From: Paraburkholderia dioscoreae
Lineage (GTDB): Bacteria > Pseudomonadota > Gammaproteobacteria > Burkholderiales > Burkholderiaceae
Assembly (NCBI RefSeq): GCF_902459535.1
Contig: NZ_LR699554.1
Coordinates: 2,914,001-2,978,000, forward strand
Length of the DNA stretch: 64,000 nucleotides
Reading direction: 5' to 3'
Part shown: positions 1-8,484 of the stretch, piece after piece
Position numbering within the stretch: position 1 is the stretch's first letter
Layout: each line of letters starts with the position of its first letter
The notes under the pieces: generated by a model
Databases searched by the model: none
Seen by the model: only the letters and a program-made list of their open reading frames with translations
Told to the model about the DNA's origin: nothing
Program-made: the position numbers and the translations under genes

Positions 1-842
1 TCGGCAAGCTTGGTCGCCGTGTACGCTTCTTCGAGCGCCTGCGCGCTCTGTCGGAAGCGCTGGAAAGCCTGCGCGAGACTGCCGATTTCGTCGTCACGGT
101 CGACGGAAGGAATCCGCGCGTCGGCCTCTCCCGCCGAAAGACGCGCAAGCGCACCGGCAATCCCTTCCAATGGCGCGAAGACGTTGGTCTCCAGCTTGCG
201 GCGCATCCACATCGAGGCCGCTGCCATCAACAGCCCTGAAGCCACGATGACGACCAGCAGGCGATAGGAAGTACGGCTGATTGCCGATGTATCGAACCTC
301 GCTGCCTTCGCATTGGCGTCGATCAGCGAGTCGACGGCCTCGTCGGCCGCCTTATACAACCGGTCGGTCGAGTCGGTGAACCGGTGGCTGAAAGCGACCA
401 GCGATCCGCCAGCCCGCTCCCATTCCTGCTCCTCGTTCAGGTACTGCTCGACGGTCTCGAACACGGCCGAGGACTGCGTGAGCGTCCGCGACGAATCGAG
501 GACGAGAAATTCCTCGTGCGCGTTGCGTATTGCTTGCCGATGCTGCGCCGCCAGTTGCAGGGCATGAGTTGTGGCGGCCGAGTCGTTCGCGAGAACGATA
601 TAGGCCTGAGCGAGGCGCAACTCCGTCAAGCGGTCGCTCACTTCGCCAAGAAGTCGCGTGTTGGCAATCCACTTGTCATCGATCTCATCTGCCTGACGTG
701 AGATCCCGAGCAGTTGCAGGCAGAACCCGAAGAATAAAACGGCGAACAACGCGACCAGCAGTTTGCTGAAGACACTGAACCGCAGACGGGCCGACCGGTC
801 CAGAAGGGTACGGCAGTGCCGCACCTGCTTGATGATGTTCAT
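1..842 (-). CDS. Membrane sensor with four-helix-type periplasmic region and HAMP domain, C-terminus off the window
   Basis: Reading from ATG at 842 the frame stays open to the left edge (about 280 residues seen). A first membrane segment lies at about residues 24-45 (VFSKLLVALFAVLFFGF). It is followed by a helical sensor region of about 150 residues resembling the 4HB_MCP fold, a second membrane segment (SYRLLVVIVASGLLMAAASMW) and a HAMP domain with the DDEIGSLAQAFQRF motif. The output domain is outside the window: it could be a histidine kinase, a GGDEF/EAL module or a chemoreceptor tail. It starts 72 bp after the stop of the upstream chemoreceptor on the same strand, so co-transcription is likely. 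No strong ribosome binding site precedes the ATG, so the start is uncertain. Confidence 0.75.
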   Translation of the reverse strand, partial: MNIIKQVRHCRTLLDRSARLRFSVFSKLLVALFAVLFFGFCLQLLGISRQADEIDDKWIANTRLLGEVSDRLTELRLAQAYIVLANDSAATTHALQLAAQHRQAIRNAHEEFLVLDSSRTLTQSSAVFETVEQYLNEEQEWERAGGSLVAFSHRFTDSTDRLYKAADEAVDSLIDANAKAARFDTSAISRTSYRLLVVIVASGLLMAAASMWMRRKLETNVFAPLEGIAGALARLSAGEADARIPSVDRDDEIGSLAQAFQRFRQSAQALEEAYTATKLA

Positions 843-914
843 ATCAGGAGCCCCGTCGTTGTTGCAAGGCTGCGGACGCGACATGCGGTCCGCGCGCTGG
901 ACCTCGGGCCGACA

Positions 915-2579
915 TCAGAAGGCCTCCCAGCCGACGCTGCCCGGCGCGGCCTGCACACGCTTTCTGGCAGGGACAGTGATGCGGCGCGCGGCGGCAACCG
1001 CATCCGGAAGACGGGAGGCGCCACGCGCGGACGCGGAATCGGTGACGCGAAACTTCGAAACCAGCGACTGCAATACACCGGATTTTTGCGCCATCGATTG
1101 CGCTGCTGCGGCGGCCTCCTCCACGAGGGCTGCATTCTGCTGGGTCACTTCATCCATCTGCATGACGGCCTGGTTGACCTGTTCGATGCCGACTCTCTGC
1201 TCGCTCGATGCCGCGGCAATTTCGCCCATCAGGTCGGTGACGCGATTGACTGCGTGCACGACCTCGCTCATCGTCTTTCCCGCTTCGCCGGCAAGCTGCG
1301 TGCCCTGGGCTACCCGCTCGACCGACTGCATGATCAGGTTCTTGATCTCTTTTGCCGCCGTCGCACTGCGTTGTGCAAGCGCTCTCACTTCACCGGCGAC
1401 CACGGCAAAGCCTTTGCCCTGATCACCGGCGCGCGCCGCCTCGACCGCCGCATTCAACGCGAGGATGTTGGTCTGGAAAGCAATGCCTTCGATCACGTTG
1501 ATGATCTCCGCCACCTGATTCGAGCTGGACGAGATCCGCCCCATGTTTTCGACTACCTGACTGACGATCTCGCCACCACGTGACGCCGAGACAGAGGCGC
1601 TCTGCGCAACCGAGTTGCCCTGTTGCGCGTTCTCCGCATTCTGCTTCACCGTGGCGGTCAGTTCCTCCATGCTCGCCGCCGTCTGTTCGAGTGACGCGGC
1701 CTGTTCCTCGGTACGCTGGCTGAGGTTGGTGTTGCCTTCCGCGATTTCGGCCGCACCGCCAGCAATGCCTTCGCCGCAACTGCTGACCTCGTACACCATT
1801 GCGGCCAGATTCGCATTCATCGTCTGCAACGCCACGATCAGCGTAGCGGGCTCGTCACGGCCCACATCGGCGATCTCGCCAGTCAGGTCGCCCGCCGCGA
1901 CGATCTGCGCAAACTTTGTCGATCTGACGATCGGCCCTGTAATCGACCTCGTGATCGCAACGGCCAACGCAAGGCCCAATGCGACTGCGCAGACGGTCAA
2001 GGTCACGGTCCAGATAATGGCCGAATGGTAGTGGCTCGATGCGCTCGATGCATCCTGCAGGCTGCCGTTGCGGTTAAGCTCGACATCTTTTGCAACGAGG
2101 ATCATTGCGGCCTGAAAACTGGTCGCACCTTCGTTAGTAGCCAGTGAGCGAGCCCGGGCAATATCGCCCGAGATCACGGCCGTTCCCATTTGCGCATCGA
2201 CTTTGAAGTATTGCGCCCATGCAGCGGAAAACGCGGCATACAGTTTTTGCTCGTCTGCCGACGATATGAGCTTTTCATACGCGAAGAAATTGCGCTTCAA
2301 CGCCTCTACGGCGTCATCGTGCATTTTCTGCTCCGTTTTCAGATCCGCCTTGTCCTCTTCGAGAACCATGTCCAGAGAGAGACGGTGAATATCGTTTGCT
2401 GTGTTCTGCAAACTGCCGAGTGATTGCACGCTGGGCAGCCAGTTATCCGCAAGCTCTAACGTGCCGCCAAATACCTGGTGCATCTGATACAGCCCGAGCG
2501 CTCCCGTCGTCAGCAAAAGGAATAGGGTAAGACCGAAGCCAATGGCCAGCCTTGCACCAATCCGGAAATTTCGAAGCAT
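915..2579 (-). CDS. Methyl-accepting chemotaxis protein (Tar/Tsr-like), 554 aa
   Basis: Transmembrane chemoreceptor that relays ligand binding to CheA/CheW. Seen: an N-terminal membrane segment (about 12-32), a periplasmic four-helix ligand region (about 35-185), a second membrane segment (about 187-209), HAMP (about 211-265) and the signalling hairpin. The tip contains EGIAFQTNILALNAAVEAAR (364-383), the CheA/CheW contact site. The protein ends in GWEAF, matching the xWxxF pattern of the CheR/CheB docking pentapeptide of high-abundance receptors (NWETF in Tar). ATG at 2579 is preferred over an upstream TTG at 2597 because GGAGG lies 11 nt before it. The ligand cannot be told from sequence. 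It is separated from the upstream response-regulator operon by 234 bp with a hairpin. Confidence 0.93.
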   Translation of the reverse strand: MLRNFRIGARLAIGFGLTLFLLLTTGALGLYQMHQVFGGTLELADNWLPSVQSLGSLQNTANDIHRLSLDMVLEEDKADLKTEQKMHDDAVEALKRNFFAYEKLISSADEQKLYAAFSAAWAQYFKVDAQMGTAVISGDIARARSLATNEGATSFQAAMILVAKDVELNRNGSLQDASSASSHYHSAIIWTVTLTVCAVALGLALAVAITRSITGPIVRSTKFAQIVAAGDLTGEIADVGRDEPATLIVALQTMNANLAAMVYEVSSCGEGIAGGAAEIAEGNTNLSQRTEEQAASLEQTAASMEELTATVKQNAENAQQGNSVAQSASVSASRGGEIVSQVVENMGRISSSSNQVAEIINVIEGIAFQTNILALNAAVEAARAGDQGKGFAVVAGEVRALAQRSATAAKEIKNLIMQSVERVAQGTQLAGEAGKTMSEVVHAVNRVTDLMGEIAAASSEQRVGIEQVNQAVMQMDEVTQQNAALVEEAAAAAQSMAQKSGVLQSLVSKFRVTDSASARGASRLPDAVAAARRITVPARKRVQAAPGSVGWEAF

Positions 2580-2763
2580 TCTCACTGGCACCTCCAAGGT
2601 TCATCTAACCTGTTTAACGGAGAGTGCTGTGCTTACTGAAGGAAATGATTCGGTCAACCACCTGATTTTTGTTTTCTTGTGTACACGCTGCCGGGCTTAC
2701 CCTTAGCGGAGAAAACTCGGAAGCGTGGCGGCCCCTACGCATGTTTGTCCGCACATCGCAATA

Positions 2764-2784
2764 AGGCCGCCTCAAGGGCGGCCT
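2764..2784 (-). terminator. GC-rich hairpin after the response-regulator operon
   Basis: Arms AGGCCGCC and GGCGGCCT form a perfect 8-bp stem with a 5-nt loop, 30 bp past the stop of the minus-strand response regulator. On that strand the stem is followed by TTATTG rather than a clean U-run, so it is an imperfect intrinsic terminator. It supports placing the chemoreceptor in a separate transcription unit. Confidence 0.55.
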
Positions 2785-2813
2785 CGCCTGCCTGGAGATA
2801 TGTCTGCGGCAGT

Positions 2814-3626
2814 TCAGTGCGCGAGGATTGCGTGCCTCGCCTGAACCAGGTTCATAACGGCCGTGCAGAGGCTGGCACTCCTGACGGGTTTCGTGAAGTA
2901 TTGGGCCGGGTCAATGCCCGCACCGCACACACGGCTTTGCGACTGCGGATGCCCGCTCACGAAAATAGCCGGAATGTCCGACAATGCCGAATTGCTATGC
3001 ATTGCCCTGCAAAAATCGACGCCGTCGAGCGAACCGCCCAATACGATGTCGAGCACGACCAGATGCGGAGGCGACTCGCGCAGCACAGCGAAAGCACTCT
3101 CTGCATCCGCCGCTGTTCGCACGGAACAGCCTTCGCGCTGCAACGCGGCCGACAGTACTTTTCTCGAAACCTCGTCATCGTCGAGAATCAGCACCTTGAC
3201 GCCGGCGAGCTTGCCGACTCGCTTCGACGGAGTCTGCCTGATGCCGGCCGACCTGCTGGCGCCCGCCAAAGCCGTCACGACATCGGACTCCGGCACCAGC
3301 CCGAGCTGATCGATCCGGCTAATCGCGAAACCGGCCCGATTGCGAACGAAGCGATCCAATGCGTCGTTCGTCCCCATGAACAGGTCGAGACAGCTATCGG
3401 CGGTGAATCTCAGACCGGCTTCCCGCAACAAGGCGGCGAACTCTCGCACGAACGATTCCGGGCGCCTCGCAGCAAACTCCACGCTGAATATCCGGCCCTG
3501 TTGCGCGCCGCGAACGACCTCTTGCCAGCCGTCGAATCCCGCGTGCCTGCTTGCCTCGTTCACCCGCTCGACGGTGTCGTCTGTTACAGACCCGGCATGG
3601 GCCCGACTTGTCGCCAGTGTGTTCAT
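2814..3626 (-). CDS. Response regulator with unknown N-terminal domain and C-terminal receiver, 270 aa
   Basis: The C-terminal half (about 142-265) is a receiver domain: acidic pocket LILDDDE (147-152), phospho-acceptor Asp193 in VVLDIVLGG and the conserved Lys246 in FTKP. The N-terminal 130 residues do not match an output domain I recognise. There is no DNA-binding or enzymatic module, so it may be a phosphotransfer intermediate or act by protein contact. It lies 15 bp after the receiver-EAL gene on the same strand and closes the four-gene sensory operon. A receiver placed C-terminally, after rather than before its partner domain, is the less common order. Confidence 0.85.
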   Translation of the reverse strand: MNTLATSRAHAGSVTDDTVERVNEASRHAGFDGWQEVVRGAQQGRIFSVEFAARRPESFVREFAALLREAGLRFTADSCLDLFMGTNDALDRFVRNRAGFAISRIDQLGLVPESDVVTALAGASRSAGIRQTPSKRVGKLAGVKVLILDDDEVSRKVLSAALQREGCSVRTAADAESAFAVLRESPPHLVVLDIVLGGSLDGVDFCRAMHSNSALSDIPAIFVSGHPQSQSRVCGAGIDPAQYFTKPVRSASLCTAVMNLVQARHAILAH

Positions 3627-3641
3627 CCTGATCTCCCGGGA

Positions 3642-4862
3642 TCATATTTTCTTGAGTTCGTGGGGATCACGCGGTCTGGTTCCAGCCGCGTTCAGAACGT
3701 TGATGAGTTCTTCTTCCGCGACCGCCGGGGACCAGAGCCAACCTTGCCCCAAGCTGCAGCCCATTCTGGCCAGCCGGTGTCTCACTGCTTCTGTTTCGAC
3801 ACCCTCCGCTACGCATCTGAGCCCCATCTCGTTCGCCATAGCAACCACCGCACGCAGAATGCGCTCCGCGTCCTGATCCCTATCGGCGTTTGCCGTGAAC
3901 AAACGGTCGAGCTTCAGTTCGTTAAAAGGCAGCCGGAACAGCGAAGCGAGCGATGAATGTCCCGTGCCAAAATCGTCGATGGACAATTGCACACCGAATA
4001 TACGCAGACGCGTCAGCACATCGTTGATCTGGATCGAACATCCGAGTGCGCTCGTCTCGGTAATTTCCAGAATGAGCGATTCCGCGGGAACGTGAGTTTC
4101 GTGCAGTAGCGCGATGACCTGCGTCATCAGTTCCTGGTCGACAAGGGCCGGCGAAACATTGACCGCGACCGACACGTCCGGAAAGAAATGCCGCCACGCT
4201 GCGCAGGCACGCAGCGACTCGCGCAACATAAAGTGCGTGAACTTTCGGCTCAAGCCTTCCGCCTCGATAACCGGTATGAAGACATCGGGAGGCACGTTTC
4301 CGAATAGCGGCGAGCGCCAGCGCGCAAGGGCTTCTACTCCCGTTATCCCGCCACTTGCCAGACAGACCTTCGGCTGGAAATGCGGGCGGATATGGCCGCC
4401 TTCCAGCGCTGCGGCAACGTCAGCGCGCGTGACTCGCGGCACTTCTCTGGGTGTCGGCTTCCATGCGCAGGCCGGCATCGTGCACAAAAGGTCGGATAGC
4501 TGGCCGAGCGTCACGGGTTTGCCCAGCGAGCCGGCCACGTGCACACCATACGCATGCGCGAGCCGCACGGCCGCCGTGCGGGTCCGTTCGTCGCATCCGC
4601 TCGTCAGAATGAGCGAACGCGGCGCGGCTTTGCCCCGCATCGAGCGCAGTACGTCCAGACCGGCCTCGTTGCCCAACCGGAGGTCGAGGAGCACCGTATC
4701 GATAGCGAGCGTGCCAAGCCTCTCCCTCGCTTCGTTCAGGCTGGCTGCCGTGCAAACGTCGAAGCCGAGCTTCGTCGTCATGGATTGCAGCACTTTCGAT
4801 TGCACGGGATCGTCTTCGATGATCAACACGGTTCCGTGCGTGACTACGCCGAGGTCACGCAT
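3642..4862 (-). CDS. Response regulator: receiver plus EAL c-di-GMP phosphodiesterase, 406 aa
   Basis: Predicted to hydrolyse cyclic di-GMP when its receiver is phosphorylated. Receiver at about 9-128: acidic IIEDD, phospho-acceptor Asp60 (VLLDLRLG), Lys115 in GKPV. EAL domain at about 150-395: EAL signature at 177-179, Asn in VAVNVSP, Glu in LEITET, DDFGTG at 296-301, Lys in LKLDR, EGVE at 353-356 and Gln in GQGW. All metal and catalytic positions of active EAL enzymes are therefore present, and no GGDEF partner is attached. The ATG at 4862 overlaps the stop of the upstream hybrid kinase by 8 bases (ATGCGTGA), implying translational coupling. An in-frame upstream start would only read into the kinase gene. 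Confidence 0.93.
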   Translation of the reverse strand: MRDLGVVTHGTVLIIEDDPVQSKVLQSMTTKLGFDVCTAASLNEARERLGTLAIDTVLLDLRLGNEAGLDVLRSMRGKAAPRSLILTSGCDERTRTAAVRLAHAYGVHVAGSLGKPVTLGQLSDLLCTMPACAWKPTPREVPRVTRADVAAALEGGHIRPHFQPKVCLASGGITGVEALARWRSPLFGNVPPDVFIPVIEAEGLSRKFTHFMLRESLRACAAWRHFFPDVSVAVNVSPALVDQELMTQVIALLHETHVPAESLILEITETSALGCSIQINDVLTRLRIFGVQLSIDDFGTGHSSLASLFRLPFNELKLDRLFTANADRDQDAERILRAVVAMANEMGLRCVAEGVETEAVRHRLARMGCSLGQGWLWSPAVAEEELINVLNAAGTRPRDPHELKKI

Positions 4863-7800
4863 TTTCGGCTCCCGTCTCGACCATCTCCAGCAGTTGGGGA
4901 AGCAGACGGGAAAAGGCACGCTCGACGCGTTGAGCCAATACGTCGAGCCCTTGCGGATCGGCGGACTGACACGCCGTTTCCACGTCTTTCAGCAGTCGCG
5001 AGAATCCGAGCGCGCCCACGTAGGCGCTGCTCGATTTCAGCGTATGGGCGATACGTGCGCCCTCGCCCCACCGTTGCGCAGCGAGCGCATGGAGCAGATC
5101 CGCCACCTGCCTTCCCGCCGACTCCTGAAACGTAGCAATGACGTCGGCGACAAGGCCAAGCGATCCGTCTTCGTCGATCTGCCTGAGTTCGTCGATCGAT
5201 GCGCGCTCGATCGCTGAATCGTTGTCGGGCAGATCTGTATCCGCGACCGCGCTCGTAACAGCGGCCGTGTGCCAATTTGCGGGCGTACCCAGATACTTCC
5301 AGAGCGTGGACGAGAACTCGGCGAAATTGAAGGGCTTGGCGATGATGTGATCGATACCGACTGCCCGGCAACGCATGATATTCGCAGACGTCATATCCGC
5401 CGTCACGGCGATGATCGGAATGCGCGCTCTCGCGGAGTCGTTCTCGATCGTCCTGATCGCGGCAGACGCGGAAATGCCGTCCCTGCCGGGCATGTGGCAG
5501 TCCATCAGAACGAGGTCGAACGAATATGCACTGAACAGTTGCACCGCTTCGTCTCCATTGGCCGCGACCCGCGCCTGCAGGCCGAGCCGGCGCAACGCGG
5601 CGAGAGCGACCGTCTGGTTGGTCGGATTGTCCTCTGCGAGCAATATGGACGGCTCAGCATCCGCCGTCTGCGCATGACGGGTAGGCACGGCATGCGTGAT
5701 CTGCTGCGCGTCGGCAGTCTTGTTCAACGCATGCGATTCAGGCAAGGCACCAGATCCGCTCGATACATCGCCATCGCCCGACAATGCGCCACGTTCTGTA
5801 TGCGGCGCAATACACGCGTCCGCGTCGTGCGAAACAAGCGGAACAGGCACCGTGAGTGCGAATTCGGAGCCACGCCCCACTTCGCTCTTCAATGCCAGGT
5901 TTCCACCCAGACGCGTCGCCAGTTCGCGCGCGAGGAAAAGGCCGACGCCGGCTCCGTCGTGTTGGCGCGTGCTCGACTCGTCGGCTTGAGCGAAGGACGC
6001 GAAGATCCTGTCACGCGCGTCGGCGGCAATGCCAGGCCCGGTATCCTTGACTTCGATCACGAGGCGCGCACATTCCGCGCTTTCCATCCAGACGCTCACG
6101 CCGAGCGATACGGTACCTGCATTCGTAAACTTGACCGCATTGGAAAGAAGATTGCTGACGATCTGTCTGATCCGCCCGCCATCGGAACGGATCTGCGCGA
6201 TCGGCCCGTCCGCCTTGCGATAGACAAAGCCCAGACCCTTCGCCTGCGCTTCGCGGCGATACTGATCGGCGAGCCTGTCCGTGAGGCTGGCGACGTCCAG
6301 CTCTTCCGTCTGCAGACAAAGCGCGTCCGCCTCGATCTGCGCGAGGTCCAGAATCTGCTCGATAACCGTCTTCAATGAAGCGCCAGAATCGCGAATCGTG
6401 GTGAGCAATGCGTGCTGTTCGCCATTCAAATGCAGATTCAACAACAGGTCCGCCGGGCCAAGCACGCCATTGAGCGGCGTGCGCAATTCATGACTCATGC
6501 GTGCCATGAACTGGTTCTTGGCAGCATTGGCGATCTCGGCGGTGGTTTTGGCGGCAAGCAGTTCGTTCGCGAGCTGATGCTGCTCGCTCACTTTCTGGCG
6601 CAGCGACCGGTTCGCCTGCGTCAAACGTTCACGCGCCGAACGCAAGCCATCACGAGCATCGCCGAGACAGAGCGCCGCGGATGCCACTTCGCCCTGAAGC
6701 GCATTGAAGCTGGCAGCCATTTCGCCGAGCTCGTCATTCGAACGCACGTGCACACGTCGAATGTCGATATGCGCCTGCGCCGCGTCGAGGTCTCCGCGCG
6801 CCAGCGCATGCATGGCATTGGAGAAGTCCCGCAACGTACCTGTCGCAAGTTTTCTGGCGGCCTTGCTAACCTCTTCTGCCGAATGAGCGATGACGCCTGG
6901 CAATACGATGCCGACCGTAATGGTCAGCATCGCCACCATCACGAAGATATCTTCGAGCGCGGTTTTCAGCACGTCCTGCCGCGCGGGTAACTGCGAGACG
7001 GCCAGAATGTAGCCGGCGCCGTCGAGCGCCAGCACGAGCAGCATCGCCCCCGTCAGCCGCAGATGCAGCGTAGGCGCAAAACCCGGCAGACCCGCTCGCC
7101 GGCGGTCCTCCCACTTCCGCCACGCGTAGAGCGCGGCGCCGGAGTAGGCCATCGCGAGCCCGAAGACCACCGTCGGCAAGCCGAACTGTTCAAAACCAAG
7201 GATCGTTGCGGCGCCCCACACTGCGGCGCTCACGAGGCCGAGGCCGATCGTGAATCGCGGAGCGCGATACGACCGCGCGGCGTCGGGTGCATTCCGACGA
7301 AGCAACCACACTGCGACGCTCGGCGCGGCAATACCGATCAGATAGTTGAAGTTGGCCGCAGCCACAAGCCAGATCGGGTCGCCGATCAGCAGGAATACCA
7401 GCGCGAGCGCTGCCGTGAGCAGCGTGGCGACAACCGGCACATCGCGTCGCGACCGATACCCGAGGACGCGCGGCGCGAGCCCGTCATCCGCCAGTTGCGA
7501 CAGCGTGCGCGCTGCGCCGGCCAGCGGTTGCACGGTTCCATGGAACATGTTGAACATCATGAACCAGATCGCGGCGGACTTGGCCAGCGCACCGAATACC
7601 GGCGCAAAGGTCGGCCCAAGAACCTGGCCGAGATCCTGTCCCAATGGCTCAGGGCCGAGCGTGCCCAGCCAGATGACGGGCAGGACGACGAAGTACACCA
7701 TCGCCATCAGCGCGCTTGCCTTCATCGCCCGCGGCACGTTCTTCTCGGGATTCTTCGTCTCGCCGACGTGACAGGCAGCCGCTTCGAACGCCGGCGCCGC

Positions 7801-8484
7801 GAAACCGATCAGGTAAAGCCCCGCCATCAGCGAAGTCAATCCGCCGAACCAGCCGGGGAATGGCGTATTCAGATGGAAATCGACAGCGTGTTGCCAGTTG
7901 ACCTTGCCGGACCAGACAGGCGCGAGCGCCGAGACAAAAGCGAGAAGCGCGGAACAGGACGCGATCGGCACGGCCAGACGCGTGACCCAGCGGATGCCCA
8001 TCAGGTTGACGGCGGTAAATGCACAGACCAGCAGGCAGGCCATCAAGGGTACCGGCACGTGCGGCAGGAACCACTGGTTGAGCGCCGTCGCGGACAGGAT
8101 AGCCGTCAGGCCGCAGGTCGGCACCCAGCCCCACCAGTAGCAGACACCTGTGAGCGTCGACAGTATCGGGCCATACGGACGAAACGCTTCCGTACACGCC
8201 GCGGCAATGCCGCCCACGCGATGCGGCGACATCATGACGAGTTCGATCCATCCCGGCAAAGCCGCATAGCTCAGCAGCAGGCCCACGATCAGCAGTGGCA
8301 CCGCCGCGCTTCCTTGCCCCGGGATATCGCCTTGCCCGACAAACAATGCCGCAAGCAGAAACAGGCTCTGGTTGCTGCCGCCCATTGCGAGCGCTGTCGT
8401 GCCGATCCATCCGATACACCGTTCGAACGGCGCTGGCGCGCTTGCGTCGGCGCTCCTGCGCCGGCCGCGTACCGACATGTTCAT
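4855..8484 (-). CDS. APC-family permease fused to hybrid histidine kinase (HAMP-HisKA-HATPase-REC-HPt), 1209 aa
   Basis: One uninterrupted frame. Residues about 22-460 are an APC-superfamily amino-acid permease with about 12 hydrophobic segments and the family signature GETKNPEKNVPRAMKAS (241-257). Two more membrane segments follow (about 473-497 and 508-531), then a HAMP-like linker (534-605) and a coiled region. HisKA has SHELRTPLNG (His665); the ATPase has the N box (Asn782), DTGPGIA (814-820) and GAGVGLF. A receiver (about 945-1062, Asp995, Lys1050) and an HPt domain (about 1090-1205, His1147 in IAHTLKSSSAY) complete it. ATG at 8484 overlaps the preceding kinase stop as ATGA, with GGAGG seven nt upstream. 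Inferred role: a transporter-like sensor feeding the downstream receiver-EAL protein. CbrA is a known analogue that uses a different (SLC5) transporter fold. The substrate, and whether it transports, are unknown. Confidence 0.93.
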   Translation of the reverse strand: MNMSVRGRRRSADASAPAPFERCIGWIGTTALAMGGSNQSLFLLAALFVGQGDIPGQGSAAVPLLIVGLLLSYAALPGWIELVMMSPHRVGGIAAACTEAFRPYGPILSTLTGVCYWWGWVPTCGLTAILSATALNQWFLPHVPVPLMACLLVCAFTAVNLMGIRWVTRLAVPIASCSALLAFVSALAPVWSGKVNWQHAVDFHLNTPFPGWFGGLTSLMAGLYLIGFAAPAFEAAACHVGETKNPEKNVPRAMKASALMAMVYFVVLPVIWLGTLGPEPLGQDLGQVLGPTFAPVFGALAKSAAIWFMMFNMFHGTVQPLAGAARTLSQLADDGLAPRVLGYRSRRDVPVVATLLTAALALVFLLIGDPIWLVAAANFNYLIGIAAPSVAVWLLRRNAPDAARSYRAPRFTIGLGLVSAAVWGAATILGFEQFGLPTVVFGLAMAYSGAALYAWRKWEDRRRAGLPGFAPTLHLRLTGAMLLVLALDGAGYILAVSQLPARQDVLKTALEDIFVMVAMLTITVGIVLPGVIAHSAEEVSKAARKLATGTLRDFSNAMHALARGDLDAAQAHIDIRRVHVRSNDELGEMAASFNALQGEVASAALCLGDARDGLRSARERLTQANRSLRQKVSEQHQLANELLAAKTTAEIANAAKNQFMARMSHELRTPLNGVLGPADLLLNLHLNGEQHALLTTIRDSGASLKTVIEQILDLAQIEADALCLQTEELDVASLTDRLADQYRREAQAKGLGFVYRKADGPIAQIRSDGGRIRQIVSNLLSNAVKFTNAGTVSLGVSVWMESAECARLVIEVKDTGPGIAADARDRIFASFAQADESSTRQHDGAGVGLFLARELATRLGGNLALKSEVGRGSEFALTVPVPLVSHDADACIAPHTERGALSGDGDVSSGSGALPESHALNKTADAQQITHAVPTRHAQTADAEPSILLAEDNPTNQTVALAALRRLGLQARVAANGDEAVQLFSAYSFDLVLMDCHMPGRDGISASAAIRTIENDSARARIPIIAVTADMTSANIMRCRAVGIDHIIAKPFNFAEFSSTLWKYLGTPANWHTAAVTSAVADTDLPDNDSAIERASIDELRQIDEDGSLGLVADVIATFQESAGRQVADLLHALAAQRWGEGARIAHTLKSSSAYVGALGFSRLLKDVETACQSADPQGLDVLAQRVERAFSRLLPQLLEMVETGAENA

